Shown piece by piece: positions 1-7,582 of a stretch of DNA of 44,959 nt. Each line of letters begins with the position of its first letter. Positions within the stretch are counted from its first letter, which is position 1. Location: positions 1 through 44,959 of the forward strand of contig WAOR01000108.1 of NCBI GenBank assembly GCA_015521175.1. The letters are read 5' to 3'. Made by a program: the position numbers and the translations under genes. Source of the stretch: Thermodiscus sp. GTDB taxonomy: Archaea; Thermoproteota; Thermoprotei_A; Sulfolobales; Acidilobaceae. A model generated the notes under the pieces. It saw only the letters and a list, made by a program, of their open reading frames with translations. It ran no database searches and was not told where the DNA came from.

Positions 1-5
1 CCTTT

Positions 6-629
6 ATGAAGAGGCCAATAGTTGCCGTGGAGCACATGGAGGATCACCCAACCAGGTGGCTAGTAGAGGAGTACGTTGAAGCTGTAAGAGAGGCCACTAC
101 GGCAGGCCTCCGCCTGATAATAACTGGCGTGAGGGACCCCCGCCTCCAAGCGATACTGAGTAAGAGAGGGGTGGAATGGGAGTGGAGGCATTCATGGGAG
201 CTATACGACCTGCCCGGCACAATAGTGCTAGACATGTGGGCCCCAAGGGACCTCGAGGTGTGGGAGGCGCAGCAGGCTAGGGCGTTTGTAGTCGGAGGCA
301 TAATGGGGGACTATCCTCCACGGGGAAGGGGGAGGCTCCTCTCCTGGATGTTCGACTGGGCCTCTACTCGCAGGCTAGGCGAGGCACAGCTTAGCATTCA
401 CACGAGTGTTTGGGCTCTCGCAATGGTTAGGCGGGGCGTCCCGGTTAACCGCCTCCCCCTGTGCCCGGAGGGGGCTTCCTTCGAAGCTGACCTGGGCTTT
501 TACAGGGTTGAAGTCACACTACCCTTCGCTTACCCCTGCGGGGAAGACGGTTCGCCGAGGGTCCCCCAGGGTGTTAGGAGGATACTGGCTCGAGGGGTTG
601 TGTGGGACGAGGAGGTATGGTCTTTCTAG
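6..629 (+). CDS. SPOUT-type SAM-dependent methyltransferase, Sfm1/DUF431 family
   Basis: The 207-residue protein carries the landmarks of the Sfm1/DUF431 family (yeast YOR021C): an early EHMED stretch near residue 9, the glycine-rich GGIMGDYPPRGRGR segment around 97-110, RRLGEAQLSIHTS around 122-134, and a late LPFAYP motif. In this family the GGIxGDxPPR loop is the trefoil-knot SAM site. Yeast Sfm1 methylates an arginine of ribosomal protein uS3; the archaeal substrate is not known to me, so I claim only a methyltransferase. The ATG lies six bases into the window, so no upstream context is visible, but the family's EHME start sits right after it and suggests the protein is complete. The next gene converges on it and its stop overlaps by about four bases. 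Confidence 0.8.
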   Translation: MKRPIVAVEHMEDHPTRWLVEEYVEAVREATTAGLRLIITGVRDPRLQAILSKRGVEWEWRHSWELYDLPGTIVLDMWAPRDLEVWEAQQARAFVVGGIMGDYPPRGRGRLLSWMFDWASTRRLGEAQLSIHTSVWALAMVRRGVPVNRLPLCPEGASFEADLGFYRVEVTLPFAYPCGEDGSPRVPQGVRRILARGVVWDEEVWSF

Positions 630-1057
630 GCCTCGACTATTCCCTCGGCTCCCTTCTTTTGACTAGTTATCTCAGCGGCTTCGGCTTCAAGCTCTGCTCG
701 GAGATCGTCGTTTATGTAGGGTGCTATTAATAGCACCTTGTTCTCTTGATATTCATCCTCAGTTATTATGGTGCTGTCGAAGCTCACTAGGATTATTGGG
801 AGCATTGCCGATGCCTTATCCTTCCCTCTGCTTAGCGGTATGCCAGCGTCTCTTAGCGCATCGTATAAGGCCGGGTCTATTGGTAGCTTAATCTCGACCT
901 CTCTAACATCGCGGGCTACCACGAAGTCGCTCTTCCGCGGCTCCCATTCGTCTATGACGCGTTTAACCTCCTCTTTCGTGACCTCGTAGAGGTCGCCCTC
1001 AACGATATCCGATTCAACTACCTTGCCGTACTCGGCTCTTATCACCAACACCTTCAA
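626..1057 (-). CDS. Conserved hypothetical protein, possibly DUF2286-like
   Basis: A soluble acidic protein of about 143 residues with alternating beta and helix-like segments (KVLVIRAEYGKVVES at the start, a central EVEIKLPIDPALYDALRDAG, then MLPIILVSFDS) and a charged Glu-rich tail. No catalytic motif is recognised. The general look resembles a small crenarchaea-restricted family (DUF2286), but this is memory of style, not a proven match. I prefer the TTG at 1057 because GAGGGGT precedes it at ribosome binding distance; an in-frame GTG at 1075 would add six residues (RGARAL after Met) that do not look conserved. It is divergent from the PP-loop gene, with a promoter-sized gap of about 120 bases. 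Confidence 0.6.
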   Translation of the reverse strand: MKVLVIRAEYGKVVESDIVEGDLYEVTKEEVKRVIDEWEPRKSDFVVARDVREVEIKLPIDPALYDALRDAGIPLSRGKDKASAMLPIILVSFDSTIITEDEYQENKVLLIAPYINDDLRAELEAEAAEITSQKKGAEGIVEA

Positions 1058-1176
1058 GGCCCTGGCACCCCTCACTGCTCTCCTTGCAGGGCCATCAGTG
1101 CACTGAGGTAAAAACCCTTGACTACTATACGGAGGGAGGTGCGCCTGCCCAGGGGGCGAGCCAGCAATACTGAGGG

Positions 1177-3258
1177 GTGTCGAGCGGAGTGGCTAGGAGC
1201 AAGGGGCCAGAAGCCTGGCCTGTGAGAGCAGAAACCTACTGGTGCCCCGAGACGAACGTGCCACTAGTGGGCAAGGAGTGTAGGAGTGGTGCTAAGGGTT
1301 ACAGGCTCAACCTAACGGATCCGGGAGACGCGAGGCCAGCGTTCGACCACGATATTGAATCACTCAGGAAAGGGTACGAGAGAGAGACGGGGTCGCCAGC
1401 CGGATTCCAGGAACTCCGCGGGTATAGTGTAGTGTTATTCAACAAGGTACCCTTCATGGATCTAATGTACGAGGTTGTAGCCGATGGACGGGTTATAGGC
1501 CGGCTCTACTGGGACCCCCTCGAGTCAACCTGGAGGTTCCGCTTCTCCTACCCCGGCCTCGCACGCGTATGGCACAGGGAGCCCCTCCCTATTATACGCT
1601 TCCAGGGGTCCCCCAGGGACCTCAAGAAGCACTGGCTCCACCCGAACAACGGGGGCCTCGCACCTGGGACCCAGGTAGCATTCGCCACCCCGCAGGGGGA
1701 CCCGCTGGGAATAGGCTACGTTCACCCCAACGGGGAGAGGATAAAGGTTCACACCGTCTTCTGGAGGAGGCCAGAGCCCTACGCCTCGCGCAGACCGTCC
1801 ACATGGAACGACGCCCTGAGAGAGAACGAATACTATCTTTACCTTCACCCGGCCCGGGCAGTGAAGTTCATCTATGTCATGAAGGAGAAGATAGGCAAGC
1901 CCGTGATAGTATCCTATAGCGGCGGTAAGGACAGCCTAGCCGCCCTCAACCTAACACTGGAGGCTGGCATTAAACCCTACGTCCTATTCAACGACACCGG
2001 GATAGAGCTGCCGGAGACGAGGGAGTCCGTGAGGAAGATCGTAGAGGAGAAGGACCTAGAATTGCTCGTCGCCGACGCAGGCGACGCTTTCTGGCGTGCA
2101 GTCGAGGTTGTAGGACCGCCCGGGAAGGATTACAGGTGGTGTTGCAAGGTAACCAAGCTAGCCCCACTGAGCAGACTCCTATTAGAGAGGTTCCCCGACG
2201 GCGCCTTGAACATTGTTGGGCAGAGGGCGTACGAGAGCCTGGATAGGGCTAGGAGCCCAAGGGTTTGGAGGAATAGGTGGCTCCCCCAGATCCTCAACAT
2301 AAGCCCCATCCAGTACTGGAGCCAGCTAATGGTCTGGCTCTACATCTGGGACAGGAAGCTACCCTACAACCCCCTCTACGAGAGGGGCTTCGACAGGATA
2401 GGCTGCTTCATGTGCCCGGCCGCCTTCATGGCCGAGTATAAGCATGTGAAGGAGGCGCACCCAGAGCTCTGGGAAAAGTGGGAGAAAGTACTATGGAAGT
2501 GGGCCGAGCGGATAGGATTACAGGGCAAGGAGGCAGAGGCATGGGTCCGCAGGGGAATATGGCGGTGGCTCACGCCAGCGGCTCAAAAACAAAGGCTAGC
2601 TCAGAGGCTAGGCGTGAGGCTCCCCGACTGGAGGGAGAAGTACCGGAGATGGCTGAGGCCAGGCCTGGAAGCCTATGATGAAGGGGAAGATGGAGTAATC
2701 GTAAGGTTTAGCGACCCCTACCCGATAGAAAGCCTAGCCGAGCAGTACACGGTCCTAGGCGCATTCAAAGCCCGCAAACAGGGAGACGAGCTGGAGCTCG
2801 AGGGGCCCTCCGGGATACGGGTAGAATTCAACGGGCGAACCATCAGGGTGAAGGGGGCTAAGGGGATACTAGCAAGAGAACTAGCACTAGATGCCGCTAA
2901 GCTCGCCTTCCGCTGGTACGGCTGCGCTGGCTGCAAGGCCTGCGAGACGAGCTGTCCCACAGGCGCTATCCGAGTAGTTTACGAGGATGGAAGGTATAGG
3001 CCCGTGGTTGAAGAGTCTAAGTGCATCCACTGCAAGCTGTGCCTCGACAATTGCCCTCTGGCAGACGTCGTCGCAGAGAGGATATACTCGGCACTCGCCC
3101 TAGACGAGCCCACTGCTTGGCGGAGGAGCGGGCGGAGGAGTAGGGAGAGCGTTATCCGCAGGTACCTCCTCTTGAAGGGCTATAAGATCGAGGAGGATAG
3201 TACTGCTGTCGTCGACGAGGACGTGCTAGTAATGCCTCCAGGCCTCATGGAGGAATAA
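1177..3258 (+). CDS. PP-loop ATPase (PAPS reductase-like, COG0175) fused to a 2x[4Fe-4S] ferredoxin domain
   Basis: The 693-residue protein has three parts. The first 200 residues begin with a zinc-ribbon-like pair (WCPETNVPL then C) and a beta-rich region that may be PUA-like. The middle has the PP-loop signature SYSGGKDSLAAL at about 246-257, with FNDTGIELPETRE downstream, as in PAPS reductase and related ATP pyrophosphatases that adenylate substrates. Cysteines in WCCKVTK and GCFMCPA could bind a cluster or thiol. The C-terminus has two ferredoxin motifs, CAGCKACETSCP and CIHCKLCLDNCP. This architecture occurs in archaea (for example MJ0973-like proteins); the substrate is unknown, and assimilatory sulfate reduction should not be assumed. 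GTG start at 1177; a second GTG at 1189 is possible. A sulfite-exporter-type permease follows. Confidence 0.82.
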   Translation: MSSGVARSKGPEAWPVRAETYWCPETNVPLVGKECRSGAKGYRLNLTDPGDARPAFDHDIESLRKGYERETGSPAGFQELRGYSVVLFNKVPFMDLMYEVVADGRVIGRLYWDPLESTWRFRFSYPGLARVWHREPLPIIRFQGSPRDLKKHWLHPNNGGLAPGTQVAFATPQGDPLGIGYVHPNGERIKVHTVFWRRPEPYASRRPSTWNDALRENEYYLYLHPARAVKFIYVMKEKIGKPVIVSYSGGKDSLAALNLTLEAGIKPYVLFNDTGIELPETRESVRKIVEEKDLELLVADAGDAFWRAVEVVGPPGKDYRWCCKVTKLAPLSRLLLERFPDGALNIVGQRAYESLDRARSPRVWRNRWLPQILNISPIQYWSQLMVWLYIWDRKLPYNPLYERGFDRIGCFMCPAAFMAEYKHVKEAHPELWEKWEKVLWKWAERIGLQGKEAEAWVRRGIWRWLTPAAQKQRLAQRLGVRLPDWREKYRRWLRPGLEAYDEGEDGVIVRFSDPYPIESLAEQYTVLGAFKARKQGDELELEGPSGIRVEFNGRTIRVKGAKGILARELALDAAKLAFRWYGCAGCKACETSCPTGAIRVVYEDGRYRPVVEESKCIHCKLCLDNCPLADVVAERIYSALALDEPTAWRRSGRRSRESVIRRYLLLKGYKIEEDSTAVVDEDVLVMPPGLMEE

Positions 3259-3314
3259 CCCTGAAATATAGAATTCCCTGACACCGCTTGCATCTCCGGG
3301 GGAGTTGCTGAGAG

Positions 3315-4070
3315 TTGACAAGCCCGGTCGACGCTCTGTTATTCCTCACAATAGGCTTCGCTGGAGGATTCCTCGGCTCGATACTAGGAATTGGAGGAGG
3401 CTCGCTCATGACGCCCCTCCTGCTAGCGGTAGGCTATGATATAACAGTGGCAGTCCCCGCCAGCCTCCTAGCAATCGTCGGTACAAGTCTTGGAGGACTC
3501 TATGTCTACGAGGAGAAAGGCCTCATAGACTACGACCTAGCAGTTACAGCTGAAGCTGTAACCGTCCCCGGGAGCCTGACCGGGGTCTTAATAGCCTCCG
3601 CTGGCTTCAAGGAGGCTATGAAACTCACACTAGCAGTCATACTACTCCTTATCAGCATTGACATGATCCGCCCCACGAAACAGGGCAATAACGGGGAAAA
3701 CGCTGGACCTAGTACTCACCCGTTAGTCGGCTATGCTTCAATGTACCTGGCAGGAATGATCTCAGCTCTAGCAGGCATAGGCGGGGGAGTATTAAAGGTA
3801 CCTGTTCTCCACAAGCTGATGGGAGTAGACATCAAGAAGGCGGTGGCAACAAGCAAACTCATGGTGGGGCTAACTGGGGCGGCGGGGGCACTGGGATACT
3901 ACCTGGGAGGCCTCCTTAACTCGTGCCTCGCCCTTAGCCTTCTAGCGGGATCGTTAGCGGGGGGATTAGTCGGGGCTAGGACGGGGGTAAAGCTATCGGG
4001 AAGACTGATCAAGGTCTTGTTCTCATTATTCCTACTTGCCATGAGTGTTCTCGTCATAGTGAGGGGATGA
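3315..4070 (+). CDS. TauE/SafE family membrane permease (sulfite/organosulfonate exporter type)
   Basis: A 251-residue polytopic membrane protein with the two repeated halves typical of TauE/SafE: GFLGSILGIGGGSLMTPLLL near the N-terminus and the matching GMISALAGIGGGVLKVPVL in the second half. About seven to eight hydrophobic helices are visible. Members export or import small sulfur anions or carboxylates; the actual substrate here is not shown. It lies 56 bases after the PP-loop/ferredoxin fusion on the same strand, which makes a sulfur-compound role attractive but inferred. The start is TTG at 3315, the only in-frame codon before the first helix. Its stop overlaps the next start as ATGA. 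Confidence 0.85.
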   Translation: MTSPVDALLFLTIGFAGGFLGSILGIGGGSLMTPLLLAVGYDITVAVPASLLAIVGTSLGGLYVYEEKGLIDYDLAVTAEAVTVPGSLTGVLIASAGFKEAMKLTLAVILLLISIDMIRPTKQGNNGENAGPSTHPLVGYASMYLAGMISALAGIGGGVLKVPVLHKLMGVDIKKAVATSKLMVGLTGAAGALGYYLGGLLNSCLALSLLAGSLAGGLVGARTGVKLSGRLIKVLFSLFLLAMSVLVIVRG

Positions 4071-4315
4071 AGGTGAGCCGTTATACTAGGGCGGTATCGA
4101 GGAGTGTTACTAGGTACGTACCGCCAATAGCCCTCCTGTTATCCCTCGCCGGCGTAGGGGTATTGTGTGATGCGCTAGCCCTTATCATGGTCTCTCTACC
4201 ATACGCTCTACTAGTGGTGGCGTTGGTCACGCAGGAGTTCAAGGCGTCTACTAAGATAGCATTAATAATATTATATTTAGAATTATTATTAGTTTTAATA
4301 GTCAAGCATGGCTAG
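4067..4315 (+). CDS. Small hydrophobic membrane protein, unknown function
   Basis: An 82-residue protein with a basic N-terminus (KVSRYTRAVSRSVTRYV) followed by two or three hydrophobic stretches and a short charged tail. It starts at an ATG overlapping the stop of the TauE/SafE gene (ATGA), with GAGGGG just upstream, so translational coupling is likely. No family is recognised. It may be an accessory subunit of the permease, but only the position says so. The 3' end overlaps the convergent glycosylase gene by four bases and is AT-rich compared with its neighbours. Confidence 0.55.
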   Translation: MKVSRYTRAVSRSVTRYVPPIALLLSLAGVGVLCDALALIMVSLPYALLVVALVTQEFKASTKIALIILYLELLLVLIVKHG

Positions 4316-4905
4316 CATGGAGTAAAGGGAACCAGCCTTCTAGGATTAAACCTACGCGGCCTAAACAACCCCCCTACAGCAAAGCGGAGCGGTACATCGA
4401 AATCAGATGACACGTTCACTCGGTAATGCCTCGACACCTCAACGGGCTCATAGGCGAAGTAAACCCTTATCATACCACGCCACACGGGCAATCCATCATG
4501 CCTAAGACTAATGCCCATGGCCCTGGAAACCCTCCCAGGACCCTCAACGAGTCTTCCATCCACAAGGCACGAGCGTGCTAGAACCGCTCCCCCACTCCCC
4601 GGCTCGTGGGCAACAATGTTTGCCAAATACCAACCATGCATACCGTAAACAAGCAGTATCCCCGGATCTCCAAACAGCCTCTCCCTTATCCTGCCAGACT
4701 TATACCGCCTAGCCCTAGAGCCGGGATCACAATCTCCGAAGTAAGCCTCGGTCTCCACGATAATACACGAGCGATCATTGACTACTAGCCTAGCTCCTAG
4801 AAGTTCACGCGCCACAAGGTCTGGCCTCCTGGCATAGAAGTCTCTGGGGATAATCCGGCCCTTCTTCGGAGACTCTTTAAGGGCGCTACTGCTCGTGTTC
4901 TTCAT
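4312..4905 (-). CDS. 3-methyladenine (alkyladenine) DNA glycosylase, AAG/MPG family
   Basis: This 197-residue protein has the AAG fold landmarks in order: RDFYARRPDLVARELLGARL at the start, the catalytic segment IIVETEAYFGDCDPGSRA (the first Glu of ETEAY is the general base), then LLVYGMHGWYLANIVA in place of the usual YVYxxYGMHxCxNVV, and AVLARS further on. AAG enzymes flip and excise alkylated or deaminated purines in base-excision repair. The length fits bacterial and archaeal members. ATG at 4905 is followed by a short basic tail before the conserved region, so an internal start cannot be excluded. Transcribed towards the TauE/SafE operon. Confidence 0.88.
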   Translation of the reverse strand: MKNTSSSALKESPKKGRIIPRDFYARRPDLVARELLGARLVVNDRSCIIVETEAYFGDCDPGSRARRYKSGRIRERLFGDPGILLVYGMHGWYLANIVAHEPGSGGAVLARSCLVDGRLVEGPGRVSRAMGISLRHDGLPVWRGMIRVYFAYEPVEVSRHYRVNVSSDFDVPLRFAVGGLFRPRRFNPRRLVPFTPC

Positions 4906-4961
4906 AAGTTTGGACCCTCTTGATGGAATCGTATAGGATGGTTTTTCTATGTGCTTTCGGC

Positions 4962-5018
4962 GGGGTCGAGCCGCAGAGAATTCTTCACTGTTCAGCTAGG
5001 TGTTGGCTCTTCATCCCC
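4962..5018 (-). ncRNA. Box C/D sRNA candidate (double guide, 16S rRNA targets)
   Basis: Read on the minus strand: a G-run, box C ATGAAGA (5014-5008), 12-nt guide (5007-4996), box D' CTGA (4995-4992), 3-nt spacer, box C' GTGAAGA (4988-4982), 12-nt guide (4981-4970), box D TCGA (4969-4966), then CCCC pairing with the leading Gs. This is the textbook C-12-D'-3-C'-12-D spacing of archaeal 2'-O-methylation guides. The guide complements, readable on the plus strand, are CTAGGTGTTGGC and GCCGCAGAGAAT; crenarchaeal 16S rRNA, as I recall it, has CUAGGUGUUGGG and, some 35 nt later, GCCGCAGGGAAG. A TATA-like CTAAAAATAT lies about 40 nt upstream. The D box deviates from CUGA but keeps the GA needed for the K-turn. 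Confidence 0.8.
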
Positions 5019-5050
5019 CCACGGTCTTGCCCAGCGCTCTGGAAGGATTG

Positions 5051-5060
5051 ATATTTTTAG
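5051..5060 (-). promoter_or_regulatory. TATA-like box for the 4962-5018 sRNA
   Basis: The minus strand reads CTAAAAATAT here. Transcription starting about 25 bases further on would begin near 5025, just before the sRNA's leading G-run. No coding gene start fits this distance. Confidence 0.45.
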
Positions 5061-5088
5061 TCCCACGTTTATCCCACCTCTATATGTA

Positions 5089-5100
5089 AAGATTTATATT
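5089..5100 (+). promoter_or_regulatory. BRE/TATA-like element upstream of the winged-helix regulator
   Basis: AAGATTTATATT resembles an archaeal BRE plus TATA box. It would place transcription near 5125 and leave a leader of about 100 bases for the regulator at 5225, long enough for autoregulatory sites. The stretch between the sRNA (ending 5018) and 5225 holds no other gene I can see and is unusually AT-rich. Confidence 0.4.
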
Positions 5101-5224
5101 AGTTTGTAGTGTATTGGTACTTACGAATACGGACTGAGTAACAAATAAAATCTTTGAATTCCCATATTAACACCTGGCAAGGGCCTAGTGAACAGATTAG
5201 GCCTGTAGAGAGGGGGAATGGAAA

Positions 5225-5578
5225 ATGGTAAAACAAGTAGGCCTTGATAGGAGTGAACTAGAGAAGAGCCTAAGAGCGCTGCTACACTGCTTTAAAGCCG
5301 CTAACCCGGAGGTGTCAGCCAGAATAATACTGTTACTACTTGAGAATGAGAAGGGTATTACTGTCAGCGAGATAAAGGACAAGGTGAATGTGAGCTATGC
5401 AATGGCTCTCCGTATCATTAGCGAGCTGGAGAGCCTGGGCATTGTGGAGACTGATAGAGTGAAGGTTGTTAAGGGTAGGGGTAGGGCTAGGAAGCTAGCG
5501 AGGCTCTCAAAGGAGGGAATAGTGAGGCTAGCCAAGCAGTGCATTGAGCTACTAGAGCCTCTTACAAAGATACAATAA
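5225..5578 (+). CDS. Winged helix-turn-helix transcriptional regulator
   Basis: A 117-residue DNA-binding protein with a single wHTH: a helix at EVSARIILLLLENE, then ITVSEIKDKVNVSYAMALRIISELESLGIVE as the HTH and recognition helix, and the wing at KVVKGRGRARKLARLS, which is rich in Arg and Lys. The general plan is MarR/ArsR-like or Lrs14-like; I cannot fix the subfamily. No ligand domain is present. It is monocistronic, with an AT-rich upstream region and an AT-rich tail before the convergent tpiA gene. ATG at 5225 is preceded by GAGGGGG. Targets are unknown. Confidence 0.75.
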   Translation: MVKQVGLDRSELEKSLRALLHCFKAANPEVSARIILLLLENEKGITVSEIKDKVNVSYAMALRIISELESLGIVETDRVKVVKGRGRARKLARLSKEGIVRLAKQCIELLEPLTKIQ

Positions 5579-5599
5579 ACTATATAAAATATATAGAAA

Positions 5600-5618
5600 T
5601 AATAAATTTTTTAATTAA
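5600..5618 (+). terminator. T-rich region between convergent genes
   Basis: A run of six Ts within an AT-only stretch follows the regulator gene and faces tpiA. Archaeal termination commonly needs only such a U-tract, so it could end the regulator transcript. Confidence 0.35.
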
Positions 5619-5622
5619 TGAT

Positions 5623-6300
5623 CTAGGTTTTTTCAAGCGCGTAGGCTAGTGCTTCAAGAGAGCCGGCCGGATCCTTAGATTTCATAATGATGCTCGCGAC
5701 CAGTACGCCTCTGGCCCCCAGCTCGACGGCCCTAACTGCGTCGTCGGGAGAGGAGATACCTGCTCCCGCTAATACTGTGATCCCAGGATCAACCCGGTGT
5801 ACTGCTTCCACGCTTCTTGTAATGACCTCTGGCTTAGCCTTACTAACAGGAATCCCGGTACCTATTAGCTCGGGAGGCTCTACTGCAATCATGTCGGGCT
5901 TAAGGTATGCCAGGCCTGCCGCTTCACTAGGAGTATCAGCGCATGCTATCACCTCCTTGCCAGCTTTCCTTACAACATCAATAATTTTAGCAACATCTCT
6001 AAAGGGTATCTTGTGCTCGCTATGATTTATGAGGGTCCCTCGTACTGGAAGATCCCTGATTGCTTCGGCTGGAATGTATCCTGTGTGAGCCCCGTAATCC
6101 AGAGGGTCTAGGTGCTGCAGGTAGAGGTCCTCGTATATGCTAGCTATCTTGTAGGTCATGGGGGCTGGTACTGCTAGTATTATCCTGGTCTTGGATAGTT
6201 TCTCGGCGAGCTCTGCGGCTTTCCTCGCGATCTCCACGGCTTCCTCGCGGAAAGCTGTGGGATATGCCTTGTAGTTGACTACTAGGAATCTCTCCTTCAA
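5623..6300 (-). CDS. tpiA: Triosephosphate isomerase (archaeal type)
   Basis: This 225-residue protein is the short, archaeal form of TIM. Substrate-binding Asn/Lys lie in VVNYKAY (residues 7-13), the catalytic His in LINHSEHK, the catalytic Glu in IAVEPPELIGTG, and the phosphate-binding loop in LAGAGISSPDDAVRA and GARGVLVAS. It interconverts dihydroxyacetone phosphate and glyceraldehyde 3-phosphate. Archaeal members are often tetramers. It lies 54 bases downstream of the FBP aldolase/phosphatase gene on the same strand, so two consecutive gluconeogenic steps are adjacent. The start is TTG at 6300 with GGGAGGGTATCAC upstream as ribosome binding site. An AT-rich CTATAATATA at 6330-6321 could be its own promoter. 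Confidence 0.93.
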   Translation of the reverse strand: MKERFLVVNYKAYPTAFREEAVEIARKAAELAEKLSKTRIILAVPAPMTYKIASIYEDLYLQHLDPLDYGAHTGYIPAEAIRDLPVRGTLINHSEHKIPFRDVAKIIDVVRKAGKEVIACADTPSEAAGLAYLKPDMIAVEPPELIGTGIPVSKAKPEVITRSVEAVHRVDPGITVLAGAGISSPDDAVRAVELGARGVLVASIIMKSKDPAGSLEALAYALEKT

Positions 6301-6354
6301 CGTGATACCCTCCCCTAGAGTATATTATAGGGATGTAGGGGGATCGCTCGGAGT

Positions 6355-7521
6355 TTAGTCGTGGATTTCCTCTCCGCTCAGCTCCTCGCTGTGCTTGATC
6401 ACAGGCTTGTAGCCTAGCTCGTAGGGCTTGAACCTGTCGTGTAGCTTCTTCAGTACCTGGGGTAGTGTTGTGTACTCCATTTCCTCGGGGCCTAGCCTGT
6501 GAGGCATGAATGGACCGTGCCTCCTCATGTAGTCGGTTATTAGCTGGGCTAGCCTCCTGGCCTCGTCGAATGCTGGGTCGTCGAATAGGTCGGCTGGGCC
6601 TATAAGCTCTCCGTTGTGGATCTGGAAGCCTAGCGCTACGACTCTGGGCGGGCCGTCAAACCTCGTCATCTTGGCGTCCTTTAGTCCTACTGGCATTAGC
6701 GGGCCGTGGTGGCTTCCGCGCATCCAGCCGGCAACTAGGTGTGGGAAGCTGAAGGCTTCTAGTATCTCTCCGACTGCTGGGAACCCGCTCTGGGCCCTGG
6801 CGATTGCTACCGGGTCGTCTTTCCCAACGTATTTGCCTGCTATTAGGTTGAGCCTCTCGCTGCTCACGACTCCAGCGATCTCTCCGTCGCTCTTCCTGTA
6901 GACTCTCTTAATAACGTACCTGCTCGGGGTTCCTATGAGTGCTAGGATGTCGTAGAGCTCCTCGGGGGCGGAGAGGCGCACCATCTTGCCCTCGAACACG
7001 TCTAGTATCTCGAATATGAAGCCGTCATGCATTCTAGGATCTATTACTAGGCCGGCTGTGTTGAAGGGGTCGGCGAATATCTTGTAGAAGGGGAGGTTGA
7101 ATGCTCCGGGCTCGGTCTTATCGGCCATGAATATGACGACTGGCTCCGAGGGTCTCTCGACAAACTCCATCTCGGCAACTCCAGGGCCTAGGCCCCGGAC
7201 GTTACCGCTGAACGCGTCGCTTAGCAGGTCCTGTCCTGCGGCGTATAGGCCTAGATCCTTGGCCACCTTGGTGGCTTCCTTGAAGGCGTTCCAGGCCAGC
7301 TCGTGGATCTCTGGGTTATCGACGCCCTTGTAGTGGGTCATTATGAGTTGGAGATCGTCGCCTACATGGGTCACGTAGAAGCTCTTGATTACACCCTTCT
7401 TCTTAGCCTCGGCTAAAATCCTCGAGGCCGCGAGCATCGTGTCCGGGTGCACCTTGTGGTGTCCAGCGAGGCTCCCTATATCGGCCTTGATAACGCTCAG
7501 CGTAACCTTCTCCCCAGGCAT
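6355..7521 (-). CDS. fbp: Bifunctional fructose-1,6-bisphosphate aldolase/phosphatase
   Basis: A 388-residue class V FBPase, the ancestral gluconeogenic enzyme of archaea that condenses triose phosphates to fructose 1,6-bisphosphate and dephosphorylates it. Visible landmarks are the metal-binding start TLSVIKADIGSLAGHH, THVGDDLQLIMTH with its Asp pair, ADKTEPGAFNLP, the Schiff-base region LNLIAGKYVGKDDP, SFPHLVAGWMRGSHHGP and FDGPPRVVALGFQ. Length is normal for the family. The ATG start at 7521 is followed directly by the conserved N-terminus. It precedes tpiA, which supplies its substrates. Confidence 0.95.
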   Translation of the reverse strand: MPGEKVTLSVIKADIGSLAGHHKVHPDTMLAASRILAEAKKKGVIKSFYVTHVGDDLQLIMTHYKGVDNPEIHELAWNAFKEATKVAKDLGLYAAGQDLLSDAFSGNVRGLGPGVAEMEFVERPSEPVVIFMADKTEPGAFNLPFYKIFADPFNTAGLVIDPRMHDGFIFEILDVFEGKMVRLSAPEELYDILALIGTPSRYVIKRVYRKSDGEIAGVVSSERLNLIAGKYVGKDDPVAIARAQSGFPAVGEILEAFSFPHLVAGWMRGSHHGPLMPVGLKDAKMTRFDGPPRVVALGFQIHNGELIGPADLFDDPAFDEARRLAQLITDYMRRHGPFMPHRLGPEEMEYTTLPQVLKKLHDRFKPYELGYKPVIKHSEELSGEEIHD

Positions 7522-7582
7522 AGGATGCCACCAAGACTATGAAGGTATCCTGGGAGAGTTTAAAGGTTAGGGTAGTATTCCA

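Noticed and set aside
4081-4305. 74-residue minus-strand ORF
   Set aside because: Antisense to the small membrane protein that is coupled to the permease by an ATGA overlap.
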